64,000 nucleotides of DNA from Lachnospiraceae bacterium (lineage in GTDB: Bacteria > Bacillota > Clostridia > Lachnospirales > Lachnospiraceae), in assembly GCA_017450065.1 (NCBI GenBank), contig JAFSYI010000085.1:124001-188000 (forward strand). Direction: 5' to 3'. Numbering within the stretch: the first letter of the stretch is position 1; each line of letters starts with the position of its first letter. The notes below the pieces were generated by a model. The model worked only from the letters and a program-made list of their open reading frames with translations. It was not told where the DNA came from and did not search any database. Below are positions 16,588 through 25,585 of this stretch, piece by piece. The position numbers and the translations under genes were made by a program.

Positions 16588-17607
16588 TCAGTAGTTAATA
16601 TCCTGCATAGAACTGACAACAGACCTCAGGCTCTCTGTCTTTATTATCTGAGACAGGCCGTAGGCGACGCTCTCCTCCCCGTTCACGGAGAAATTGACCT
16701 TAAGTCCGGTATTCTGTGAAATGAGTTCATGAAGATCACCTATACCGGCAGATCCGCCTGTAAGAAAGATACCTTTTCTGTATATATCAGCTCCGAGCTC
16801 GGGCGGTGTACGTTCGAGAATCACACGCACGCTGTCAATTATCGACTCAAAGTTCTCATTCATTGCTTTTTCCACCAGGTTGGTAGGTATGCTCCGCTCA
16901 ACCGGAAGGCCCGTCACTATATCCCTTCCGTATACTATCGCATCCTCCTTATTCTCTTTAAGCTTGGGGAGAGCTATCTTAACCTTCTCCGCTGTCTTTA
17001 TACCAACAAGAAGATTATATTCCTTACGTATCATATTTCTGATACTTTCATCAAACTTCTTGCCTCCCGTCTTAATAAGACGGCTGAGTACTATACCGCC
17101 CATTGAGAGGATTGATATCTCCGTAGTCTCATAACCGATATTTACAACCAGGATACCCTGCGAATTAACGACATCCACATCAAGGCCGACACCGTCGGCT
17201 ATTGCCTTTTCCACAATATATATGCTTCTTGCCTTTACGTTCGATTCCTTGACAAGATCATAGAAGGCTCTTTTCTCAACCTCGGTTATGTCCGTTGGAA
17301 CAGAAATATAATAATCCGCGCCTCTTATATTGCCGTTCATTGCATCATTTATAAAGTTGCGAAGAAGTATCTGCATGTGGTTAATATCCGCAATGACACC
17401 GTTTATTACCGGAAACGAAACCGTGATGTTCTGCGGAGCCTTCTCATACATTTCGAAAGCATGATCACCGTAGGCAAAAAGATTCTTTTTGTTCATCACC
17501 TTCTGTATCGCGATCATATTCTTCTGTGAGCTTATCGTTTCATTAAATCCGTTGTATATCTTTATGTTGTAGGTACCCAGATCGATACCGAAAGCACCGG
17601 TTGCCAA
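16588..17607 (-). CDS. mreB: Actin-like shape protein MreB
   Basis: A 339-residue actin-fold ATPase that organises wall elongation. It starts MATGAFGIDLGTYNIKIY, where the phosphate-1 motif reads DLGTYN instead of the usual DLGTAN. Other nucleotide-binding parts are VVNIGYETTEISILSMGGIV (phosphate 2) and FLTGGSAGIGDLHELI (adenosine). The start codon is TTG, with GGGAGGT about six bases upstream. It leads the mreBCD block behind radC, a standard order. It is somewhat divergent from typical MreB, but context leaves little doubt; a second MreB/Mbl elsewhere cannot be excluded. Confidence 0.9.
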   Translation of the reverse strand: MATGAFGIDLGTYNIKIYNGFNETISSQKNMIAIQKVMNKKNLFAYGDHAFEMYEKAPQNITVSFPVINGVIADINHMQILLRNFINDAMNGNIRGADYYISVPTDITEVEKRAFYDLVKESNVKARSIYIVEKAIADGVGLDVDVVNSQGILVVNIGYETTEISILSMGGIVLSRLIKTGGKKFDESIRNMIRKEYNLLVGIKTAEKVKIALPKLKENKEDAIVYGRDIVTGLPVERSIPTNLVEKAMNENFESIIDSVRVILERTPPELGADIYRKGIFLTGGSAGIGDLHELISQNTGLKVNFSVNGEESVAYGLSQIIKTESLRSVVSSMQDINY

Positions 17608-17647
17608 ATTTTACCTCCCGTAATCCAATGGCCGGAGCCATTGTTTA

Positions 17648-18349
17648 TCATGATAAATATCCCAGCGTATTCATGCTTACAAACCTTCCGTCACCTATTA
17701 TAAGGTGATCAAGGAGCCTTATATCCACAAGCCGTCCGGCTTCTTTAAGCTTATCTGTGATCATTATATCCTCATGACTGGGCGCCGGGTCCCCGCTCGG
17801 ATGATTATGCAGAAGGATTATTCCGACAGCCCTGTACTCAAGGGCTTTTATGAATATCTCCCTCGGGGATACGGGTGCACAGTTAACCGTTCCCGTTGTC
17901 ATTATCTCATCACATATAAATCCATCCCCGCCGTCCGTAAATACCACTCTGGTCTGCTCATGGTCAAGATGCCTCATTGTCTCCATGTACATTGCCGCTA
18001 CAGATTTGGGATCCTTAAGCCTTACACGCTCCCTGTGCATGGTTATGCTCAGCCTCCCGGCCAGCTCCGCAACGCACTTAAGCATTATTGCCTTAACGGT
18101 TCCTATACCCGGTATCGTGTTCATTTCCCTTATACTTTTGTCATAAAGATTTATAAGAGAATAAGAGCCGTCCACCCCTGTAAGCAGCTCTCTTGCAATT
18201 TCTATGGAGGTCTTACCCGCACAGCCCGTTCGTATTATCACGGCCAACAGCTCAGCATCTGACAGAGCTGACGGCCCGTAAGAAAGGAAACGCTCATATG
18301 GACGTTCCGCCTCGGGTAATTCCTTTAATGTTAAATGTTTTGTATCCAT
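17648..18349 (-). CDS. radC: RadC family JAB-domain protein
   Basis: A 233-residue protein with N-terminal helix-hairpin-helix DNA-binding segments (LSDAELLAVIIRTG and MNTIPGIGTVKAIMLK). The C-terminal MPN/JAB metalloprotease-like domain has the zinc signature HNHPSGDPAPSHEDI at about 182-196. The name RadC is historical and its repair role is unproven; the JAB domain suggests a peptidase or nuclease. It is the first gene of the mre operon: the promoter and an AGGAGG ribosome-binding site lie just upstream, and mreB follows after 40 bp. Confidence 0.92.
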   Translation of the reverse strand: MDTKHLTLKELPEAERPYERFLSYGPSALSDAELLAVIIRTGCAGKTSIEIARELLTGVDGSYSLINLYDKSIREMNTIPGIGTVKAIMLKCVAELAGRLSITMHRERVRLKDPKSVAAMYMETMRHLDHEQTRVVFTDGGDGFICDEIMTTGTVNCAPVSPREIFIKALEYRAVGIILLHNHPSGDPAPSHEDIMITDKLKEAGRLVDIRLLDHLIIGDGRFVSMNTLGYLS

Positions 18350-18450
18350 ATTCCTCCTGTATGATCACAGAGAATATGAATACCGGCCGGGTAAAAGTAC
18401 TGCCTGTTTAAGGCATTTGTTCTCAGTCTTTATTCAAGGCTGTATTTATC

Positions 18451-18478
18451 ATTTTAAGCAGATAAGACGAAATGTCAA
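18451..18478 (-). promoter_or_regulatory. Promoter of the radC-mreBCD operon
   Basis: On the minus strand, -35 TTGACA (18478-18473), a 16-base spacer and -10 TAAAAT (18456-18451). The -35 box contains the TGA stop codon (18477-18475) of the upstream methionine-gamma-lyase-family gene. The leader to the radC start codon is about 95 nt and shows no obvious riboswitch. Confidence 0.75.
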
Positions 18479-19764
18479 GACAGTTTTATGATACCGTCGT
18501 CCTTAAGCTGCTGAACAGCCTTTATTATACCGAATTTTGCATGAGGAAAGGTCAGGCCTCCCTGAAAATAGACATTATATGGCTCCTTTATCGGTCCGTC
18601 AGCGCTTAATTCTATGGAAGACCCCGACACAAATGCTCCGGCTGCCATAATAACATCCGAATCATATCCGGGCATTGCCCACGGTTCGGGAGTTACATGC
18701 GAATCGACCGGCGCAGCTGCCTGTATACCCTTGCAGAAGGATATGACCGCTTCGGCTGAGCCCAGCGTGACAGCCTGAATAATATCATGTCTTTTTGTAT
18801 CTGCATCAGGATGGACCTTAAACCCTAAGCCTTCGAGGATGGCTGCGGCGAAGATAGCGCCCTTAAGTGCTGATGCAGTTACCGTCGGTGCAAGGAAAAG
18901 TCCCTGGTAGAAGCTCTGTATAACATTAAGCGATGCACCGACCTCTTTCCCCAGTCCCGGAGATGTAAGCCTGTATGCCGCATTCTCTATGCATTCCTTC
19001 TTACCTGCTATATAGCCTCCCACAGGTGCAAGCCCGCCACCGGGGTTCTTTATAAGTGATCCTACGACCATGTCTGCGCCCACATCCGAAGGTTCGATCC
19101 TTTCCACGAATTCTCCGTAGCAGTTATCGACCATGCATATAACATCATTTTTAATGCCTTTTATAAACGATATGAGCTCTCCTATGCTTTCGACTGACAG
19201 GGTCGGTCTTGTCTGATACCCTTTAGAACGTTGGATCGTCACAAGCCCGGTGCGGTCATTGACCGCTTTTTTTATGTTTTCATAATCAAACGAACCGTCC
19301 GGTTTAAGATCTACCTGCGAATAGCTTACTCCGTATTCCTTTAAAGAACCACGTGAAGGTCTGATACCTATAACTTCCTCAAGTGTATCATAAGGCTTAC
19401 CTACCGGTGATAAAAGCTCATCTCCCGGGCGGAGATTGGATGAAAGCGCAACATTAAGCGCATGTGTCCCACAGGTGATCTGGGGGCGGACAAGAGCATC
19501 CTCTGTATTAAATATCTTCGAATAAACCTCTTCCAGCGTATCACGGCCAAGATCGTTATAACCATATCCGCTCGATGCGCTAAAGCATGCATCCGACACC
19601 CTGCATTCCTGAAGTGCCTTTAGAACCTTAAGCTGATTATATTCGGCAGTCTCATCAATCCCGGCAAACCGTTCCCTCAGTCCTTTAAGCCTTTCTTCCG
19701 CGTACTTAAGTACTTCATCATCAATTCCAAGCTGTTTATAGATTTCGTTTATATTCTTTACCAT
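18475..19764 (-). CDS. Methionine gamma-lyase-family PLP enzyme (YnbB-like)
   Basis: A 429-residue fold-type I PLP protein of the Pfam Met_gamma_lyase family. It has the substrate/PLP region ACFSASSGYGYNDLGRDTLEEVY-type block, RPQITCGTHALNVAL, MVDNCYGEFVE (PLP aspartate) and the lysine motif GSLIKNPGGGLAP, where the lysine should form the Schiff base. The biochemical role is poorly known despite the family name. The ATG at 19762-19764 has GGGGAC at correct spacing, and the gene start overlaps the miaA 3' end by 29 bp. Pairing with miaA/mutL is common in Firmicutes (the ynbB neighbourhood). Confidence 0.87.
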   Translation of the reverse strand: MVKNINEIYKQLGIDDEVLKYAEERLKGLRERFAGIDETAEYNQLKVLKALQECRVSDACFSASSGYGYNDLGRDTLEEVYSKIFNTEDALVRPQITCGTHALNVALSSNLRPGDELLSPVGKPYDTLEEVIGIRPSRGSLKEYGVSYSQVDLKPDGSFDYENIKKAVNDRTGLVTIQRSKGYQTRPTLSVESIGELISFIKGIKNDVICMVDNCYGEFVERIEPSDVGADMVVGSLIKNPGGGLAPVGGYIAGKKECIENAAYRLTSPGLGKEVGASLNVIQSFYQGLFLAPTVTASALKGAIFAAAILEGLGFKVHPDADTKRHDIIQAVTLGSAEAVISFCKGIQAAAPVDSHVTPEPWAMPGYDSDVIMAAGAFVSGSSIELSADGPIKEPYNVYFQGGLTFPHAKFGIIKAVQQLKDDGIIKLS

Positions 19765-20725
19765 ATCGTCCCCGTTCCAATGACATTTTCTCAATCATAT
19801 AATTTATTATTCTTTCATTATTATATTGGAATTCATCCTTATTTATCCATATTGTATCTTTTTCCCTTTTGAACCATGTGACCTGTCTTTTGGCGAAATG
19901 CCGCGTATCACGCTTTATTATCCTGACCGCCTCATCAAATGTTATTTCTCCGTCAAGATATCTGAGCATTTCTTTGTATCCCAGTCCCTTCATTGAAGTC
20001 ATCGAAGGCTCGCATCCCATTTCCTTAAGTGACCTGACCTCATCCAAAAGCCCGTTTTTTATCATAACATCGACCCTTGTGTTTATTCTTTCATACAACT
20101 CCTCCCGCGGGAGATTTAACACAAAGTATCTGTGGTCGTATACAGCTTCCCTGCTTCTTTCCCTGATGTTGTGCAGCGAGATCGGTTCACCTGTTACATG
20201 ATGATATTCAAGCGCACGACTCAGTCTGAACACATCGTTCCTGCCGATATATTCACATGCAGCAGGATCGCATTTCATGAGCATGTCAAACAGATATTCA
20301 CTTCCGTATTTCCCGGCAAGATCTATAAGCTCCTGTCTGTAGCCTGTCTGTGTTTTATCCGAAAAATCAGTCCCATAAAGAAGTGCCTGTATATAAAATC
20401 CTGTTCCACCGACTATTATCGGAAGCCTGTTTCTTGAAAGTATATCCTCGATGACCCTTTCGGCTTCTTCCTTGAATCTGGTTACATTGTACTCCTCTGT
20501 AGGTTCAATGATATCAATAAGGAAATGCGGCACTCCCTGCATTTCCGATCCGGTTATCTTCGCGGTTCCGATATCCATATGCCTGTATACCTGCATTGAA
20601 TCTGCTGATACTATCTCACCGTTAAGCTCCTTTGCAAGTCCTATAGACAAAGATGTTTTTCCGACCCCTGTCGGTCCGGCAAGTACTATTATCTTATTTT
20701 TCCCGCTTTCACCCTTTTCTGCCAT
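19736..20725 (-). CDS. miaA: tRNA dimethylallyltransferase
   Basis: A 329-residue enzyme that adds a dimethylallyl group to A37 of tRNAs reading UNN codons. The P-loop GPTGVGKTSLS (about 17-27) is followed by the DMQVYRHMDIGTAKI-type signature (ADSMQVYRHMDIGTAK), then GGTGFYIQALLYG and the swinging-domain GLGYKEMLRYLDGE. Length is slightly over the family norm because of its C-terminal tail. Start ATG has GGAGATAT before it. It follows mutL after 55 bp, the classic mutSL-miaA order. Confidence 0.95.
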   Translation of the reverse strand: MAEKGESGKNKIIVLAGPTGVGKTSLSIGLAKELNGEIVSADSMQVYRHMDIGTAKITGSEMQGVPHFLIDIIEPTEEYNVTRFKEEAERVIEDILSRNRLPIIVGGTGFYIQALLYGTDFSDKTQTGYRQELIDLAGKYGSEYLFDMLMKCDPAACEYIGRNDVFRLSRALEYHHVTGEPISLHNIRERSREAVYDHRYFVLNLPREELYERINTRVDVMIKNGLLDEVRSLKEMGCEPSMTSMKGLGYKEMLRYLDGEITFDEAVRIIKRDTRHFAKRQVTWFKREKDTIWINKDEFQYNNERIINYMIEKMSLERGRYGKEYKRNL

Positions 20726-20780
20726 ATATCTCCCTGTGCGGATTCGTGATTTTTATCAATACGTATATTCCTATAGCTGT

Positions 20781-22850
20781 TCACACGATCCGCTTAAACA
20801 TCTTCTCCACTTCCTGCTTCGTAAATGATATTATGGTCGGTCTCCCGTGCGGACAGTTAAACGGATTGTCAAGAGTCAGGAGCTCATCTATGAGCGTTGC
20901 GGCTTCTTCATATGAAAGTCTGCTGTTCCCCTTCACGGCACTCTTGCACGCCATTGTTGCGATGCGGTGATCAACCGCATCTATATTTGCCGACTGCTTT
21001 TCATTCATAAGCTCATCCAGAAGATCATGAAAATATTCTTCGGCAGTCAGCCCGAACAGATCCGTCGGTATTTCTCTGATCGAGTATTCGTTTCCGCCAA
21101 AGGGCTCAATCTCAAATCCCACCCTTTTAAAGCTTTCCCCATAACTGATCACGACCGCTTCCTCTGCTTTGCTTAAAGTAACTATTATCGGTGGATTAAG
21201 CATCTGGGAATTAACCTCTCCCTGCTCAAACTGTCTGATCAGCCGTTCGTATTTCACTTTCTCGTGGGCGGCGTGCTGGTCGATAATGTACATTTTATCA
21301 TCCATTTCAATTATCCAGTAGGTATCAAACACCTGGCCGATTATACGGTGATGTCTGATTCCCTCTCTGCTCAGGAAACCGTAATCGTACATGGTCAGCT
21401 GTTCAGCATGACCTTCTTCCCTACGGTCTGAATTTATCTCTCCTTCTTCACCTGATCCCGCTGCTTTTTCTACACATTCTCTTTTATCCTGTGAAGTATA
21501 TGTTTCCGTATACTTTGCATCTGAAGATTCTTTTTTATCCGATATATCACTGCATACGGTTGGGGATGCATCTGCGGATCCGTCGGAATCTATATTTATA
21601 CTGTATCCGGATACAGCCGGAGACAGTGAACGCATAAGCTCCGGCCGTCCCGGGGAATATCCGCTTTTCTCCTTAACATACTTAGGGATCACGGGATCTT
21701 CCCGTTTGTCCCCTGCGTAATTATTTACAGAGTTCTTTAAGGAGTCTGTTAAGCTTTGCTTTTCAAACGGCTCCGGCCTGACATTTTCGGATTTTATATT
21801 ACTGTCTCCGGCAGGCTTTCCGGCGTTTTTATCATCATTATGTATCTCCCGGATAAGCTCCCTGTGGGATAACACATCACGTATGCTCTTTACAATAAGA
21901 TCGTAAAGCTGTGCACCTTCCAAAAACCTTATTTCCTTTTTTACAGGATGCACATTTACATCAATAAGCTCGGGTGAAATATCAAAATAAAGAAACACCA
22001 CAGGATACTTATGCAACATCAGATAAGGTTTATATGCCTCATCCAGTGCACGTCTTATAACAGTACTCTGTATATACCTTTGGTTTACATAATACACCTC
22101 GAAACTTCTGTTTCCTCTTGCTAACTCAGGCTTACATATATAGCCCCTGATATTCACATCACCGTCTCCGGCTTCGACCGGCAGAAGCCCCTTAAGCATG
22201 TCTCTCCCGTACAGACTGTAAATTATATCCGAAAGCTCTCCGTTACCCGAGCTCTGCATTCTGGTATTGTTATTAATGATAAGCTTGAATGCTATACCGG
22301 GATGTGAAAGCATCACCTTTTCCATATAATCACATATATAGCTGCCTTCCGTCTGCGGTGTTTTCAGGAATTTACGTCTTGCGGGCGTATTATAAAATAT
22401 CTGGCGTACTATAAAGGATGTTCCTTCCGGAACACCCACATCATCAAAGCTTAACTCCCTGGATCCTTCAATACAGTAACGGGTTCCCGTATAATCCCGG
22501 GCTGTCTTTGTAAGAAGCTCCACCTTGGCTATGGCAGCTATACTTGATAAAGCCTCTCCCCTGAATCCCAGGCTTTCCACATCAATAAGATCTTCTATCG
22601 ATCTGATCTTACTGGTCGCATGACGCAGAAAGGCTGTCCGTACATCGGATTTTCTGATCCCGCTCCCGTTATCGGTTACCCTGAGATATGAAATACCTCC
22701 GTCTTTTATCTCAACCGTTATTGCGTCAGCTCCTGCATCGATCGAATTCTCCACAAGCTCTTTAACAACCGAAACCGGACGTTCGACAACCTCACCTGCC
22801 GCTATCTTGTCTATTGTATTTTTATCCAGTATCTCTATATTTCGTTCCAT
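20781..22850 (-). CDS. mutL: DNA mismatch repair protein MutL with endonuclease motif
   Basis: A 689-residue protein. The GHKL ATPase domain at the N-terminus shows IAAGEVVERPVSVVKELVENSIDAGA (residues about 15-40) and GFRGEALSSI. A long charged linker (about 345-490) follows. The C-terminal dimerisation domain carries DQHAAHEKVKYE, matching the DQHA-x2-E-x4-E nickase motif, so this MutL likely cuts DNA itself, as in bacteria without MutH. The ATG at 22848-22850 has GAGGA upstream; earlier in-frame ATGs lack one. It follows mutS by 60 bp. Confidence 0.95.
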   Translation of the reverse strand: MERNIEILDKNTIDKIAAGEVVERPVSVVKELVENSIDAGADAITVEIKDGGISYLRVTDNGSGIRKSDVRTAFLRHATSKIRSIEDLIDVESLGFRGEALSSIAAIAKVELLTKTARDYTGTRYCIEGSRELSFDDVGVPEGTSFIVRQIFYNTPARRKFLKTPQTEGSYICDYMEKVMLSHPGIAFKLIINNNTRMQSSGNGELSDIIYSLYGRDMLKGLLPVEAGDGDVNIRGYICKPELARGNRSFEVYYVNQRYIQSTVIRRALDEAYKPYLMLHKYPVVFLYFDISPELIDVNVHPVKKEIRFLEGAQLYDLIVKSIRDVLSHRELIREIHNDDKNAGKPAGDSNIKSENVRPEPFEKQSLTDSLKNSVNNYAGDKREDPVIPKYVKEKSGYSPGRPELMRSLSPAVSGYSINIDSDGSADASPTVCSDISDKKESSDAKYTETYTSQDKRECVEKAAGSGEEGEINSDRREEGHAEQLTMYDYGFLSREGIRHHRIIGQVFDTYWIIEMDDKMYIIDQHAAHEKVKYERLIRQFEQGEVNSQMLNPPIIVTLSKAEEAVVISYGESFKRVGFEIEPFGGNEYSIREIPTDLFGLTAEEYFHDLLDELMNEKQSANIDAVDHRIATMACKSAVKGNSRLSYEEAATLIDELLTLDNPFNCPHGRPTIISFTKQEVEKMFKRIV

Positions 22851-22910
22851 ATTGCTTTTCCTCTTTACCGGCATTATCTGACACATATGTTCCATGGAAA
22901 AGCTCCCGCT

Positions 22911-25565
22911 TTACCGGTTCCCCCATCTGTTTATCAGCTTGTTCTGGAGCTTACTCAGTGTATTAAGAGCCTCCATCGGGGTGAGATTATTAATATCTAT
23001 CTCCTTAAGCTCATTTATAATGTCATCGTCCGTGGCCGTATCGAAAAGAGACATCTGGTTAAGATCCACCTCATCAAGCTTTCTGACATGTCTCTTTTTG
23101 TCTTCTCTTTTTTCGGCTATTGAACGAACATTTACGGCAATATCGTTATCAGCAAGTTCATCCACGATCTCCTTTGCTCTTTCTATAACAATATCCGGAA
23201 CACCCGCGAGCTTTGCAACCTGGATACCGTAGCTCTTATCTGCGCCGCCCCTGACTATCCTTCTTAAGAACACGATATTGTCTCCCTGTTCTTTTACGGC
23301 TATACAGTAATTGTTTACCGAACCAAGCTTGCCTTCAAGCTCTGTAAGCTCATGGTAATGCGTCGCAAACAGAGTCTTGGCACCAAGGAGCTTTGGATTG
23401 GAGATATACTCAACGACAGCCCATGCGATTGAAAGCCCGTCGAAGGTAGACGTTCCTCTTCCGATCTCATCAAGGATCAGAAGACTGTTCTGAGTCGCGT
23501 TTCTTAATATGTTGGCAACCTCAGCCATTTCGACCATAAAAGTGCTTTGTCCGCTGGCCAGATCATCTGATGCCCCCACCCTTGTAAATATCCTGTCCGC
23601 TATACCTATATTTGCCGACTCTGCCGGCACAAAGGAACCTGTCTGGGCCATGAGCACAATAAGCGCGGTCTGACGCATGTAGGTCGATTTCCCCGCCATG
23701 TTCGGACCGGTTATTATCGCTATCCTGTTTTCCTTATTGTCAAGATGTGTGTCATTGGTAATGAACATATCCTCACTCATCATCTTTTCAACGACAGGAT
23801 GTCTTCCCCTGATGATATCTATTACACCCCGTTCGTTTATTTTCGGCCGGCAATATCTGTTTCGTTCGGCCACATGGGCAAGGGAGGCCAGCGCATCCAG
23901 CTGCGCTATAACCCTTGCGGTCTTCTGGACCCTGTCAATATTTGCCGCAAGAGTATCCCTGACCTCACAGAAAAGATCATATTCAAGCGAAAAAAGCTTC
24001 TCCTCCGAATTAAGTATCTTATCCTCCAACTCCTTAAGCTCATCTGTGGTATATCTCTCTGCGTTGGCAAGTGTCTGCTTCCTTATATAATCACCGGGAA
24101 CCAGCTCCTTATAGGAATTGGTCACCTCAAAATAATATCCGAATACCCTGTTGTATTTTATCTTAAGATTCTTAATACCCGTTCTTTCCCTGTCTCTTGC
24201 CTCAAGTCCGGCAAGCCAGCCTTTCCCTTCCTTTTTCGCATTTCTCAGCGAATCAACCGTATCGTTATATCCCTCGCGGATTATCCCGCCCTCTTTTATC
24301 TGAAGAGGCGGCTCTTCGGCTATTGACGCCGAGATCAGTTCATACAGATCATCAAGTGTATCAAGTTCATCAAAAAGATTCTTAAGTATTCCCTTCCCGA
24401 ATTCACCAAGCTGCTGTTTTATCGGTTTAAGCATTGACAGCGAGGAACCGAACGCAGTTATATCACGTGGATTGGCCGATTTATATACCACACGGCTCAT
24501 AAGACGTTCCAGATCGTAGACAGGATTAAGATATTCTCTTATCTCTTCTCTTGTGATCGCATTATTAACAAGTGCCTCCACCGCATCAAGTCTTTCGTTT
24601 ATATCATTTTTATCAATAAGCGGCTGCTCGATCATAGCACGAAGAGCACGTCCTCCCATTGCCGTTCTTGTTCTGTCAAGGATGCCCAGCAGGGATCCGC
24701 TCTTCTTCTTGTCTCTCATTGTTTCCGTAAGCTCAAGATTACGTCTGGTGGCCGAATCAAGGATCATATACCCGGATACATCATAAGTCTTAAAGATCCT
24801 TATCTGATCAAGGGAATTCTTCTGTGTTTCGTACAGATACTGAAGCAGGGCACCCGCACTTATCATTCCGCACTCGCCGGGCTCCAGTCCAAAGCAGGCC
24901 GTATTCTCAACCCGGAAATGATCTTTTATCTTCTGTTCGCATAAGCCTGCATCAAAATACCAGGCTTCCAGCGGATAGACAGCCACGGAAAGCCTGTATT
25001 TCAGTTCCTCTGTATCTATCCCGCTTACAAGGAATGCATCATTACAGATGATCTCTGCCGGAGTGTATTTATATATCTCATCCAGAAGCTTTCTTCCTGT
25101 ATCGACCTCAGTCGCACAGCATTCTCCCGTTGTAACATCACATACGGTTATACCGAACCTGTCTTCGATATATGTGACGCACATAAGATAATTATTTCTG
25201 GCTTCCTCAAGGGACTGCATGTCAAGATTTGTTCCGGGAGTAACTATCCTTGTTACCTCTCTTTTTACAAGCCCCTTTGCTTCTTTGGGATCCTCCACCT
25301 GTTCACATATCGCAACCTTGTATCCTTTGGTGATAAGTCTGTTCAGATAACTCTCCACGGCATGAAACGGGACACCGCACATGGGTGCCCTTTCTTCCAG
25401 TCCGCACTGTTTACCTGTAAGTGTCAGTTCGAGTTCTCTTGATACAGTCTTCGCATCCTCAAAAAACATTTCATAAAAATCACCAAGTCTGTAAAACAGG
25501 ATACAGTCCTTATACTGCTCCTTTGTTTCCAGATATTTCTGCATCATCGGCGATAGCTCAGCCAT
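22911..25565 (-). CDS. mutS: DNA mismatch recognition protein MutS
   Basis: An 884-residue mismatch sensor. The N-terminal mismatch-binding domain begins with SPMMQKYLETKEQYKDCILFYRLGDFYEMF, which includes the Phe-x-Glu wedge motif region. Connector, lever and clamp domains follow. The ABC-type ATPase has Walker A GPNMAGKSTYMRQ, the DLASGQSTFMVEM signature, and LILDEIGRGTSTFDG as Walker B/D-loop. Length and order are standard. The ribosome-binding site GAGG lies six bases from ATG. It follows the RNase E/G gene by 20 bp in the same run. Confidence 0.97.
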   Translation of the reverse strand: MAELSPMMQKYLETKEQYKDCILFYRLGDFYEMFFEDAKTVSRELELTLTGKQCGLEERAPMCGVPFHAVESYLNRLITKGYKVAICEQVEDPKEAKGLVKREVTRIVTPGTNLDMQSLEEARNNYLMCVTYIEDRFGITVCDVTTGECCATEVDTGRKLLDEIYKYTPAEIICNDAFLVSGIDTEELKYRLSVAVYPLEAWYFDAGLCEQKIKDHFRVENTACFGLEPGECGMISAGALLQYLYETQKNSLDQIRIFKTYDVSGYMILDSATRRNLELTETMRDKKKSGSLLGILDRTRTAMGGRALRAMIEQPLIDKNDINERLDAVEALVNNAITREEIREYLNPVYDLERLMSRVVYKSANPRDITAFGSSLSMLKPIKQQLGEFGKGILKNLFDELDTLDDLYELISASIAEEPPLQIKEGGIIREGYNDTVDSLRNAKKEGKGWLAGLEARDRERTGIKNLKIKYNRVFGYYFEVTNSYKELVPGDYIRKQTLANAERYTTDELKELEDKILNSEEKLFSLEYDLFCEVRDTLAANIDRVQKTARVIAQLDALASLAHVAERNRYCRPKINERGVIDIIRGRHPVVEKMMSEDMFITNDTHLDNKENRIAIITGPNMAGKSTYMRQTALIVLMAQTGSFVPAESANIGIADRIFTRVGASDDLASGQSTFMVEMAEVANILRNATQNSLLILDEIGRGTSTFDGLSIAWAVVEYISNPKLLGAKTLFATHYHELTELEGKLGSVNNYCIAVKEQGDNIVFLRRIVRGGADKSYGIQVAKLAGVPDIVIERAKEIVDELADNDIAVNVRSIAEKREDKKRHVRKLDEVDLNQMSLFDTATDDDIINELKEIDINNLTPMEALNTLSKLQNKLINRWGNR

Positions 25566-25585
25566 TTATAACCTCACTTTTCAAA

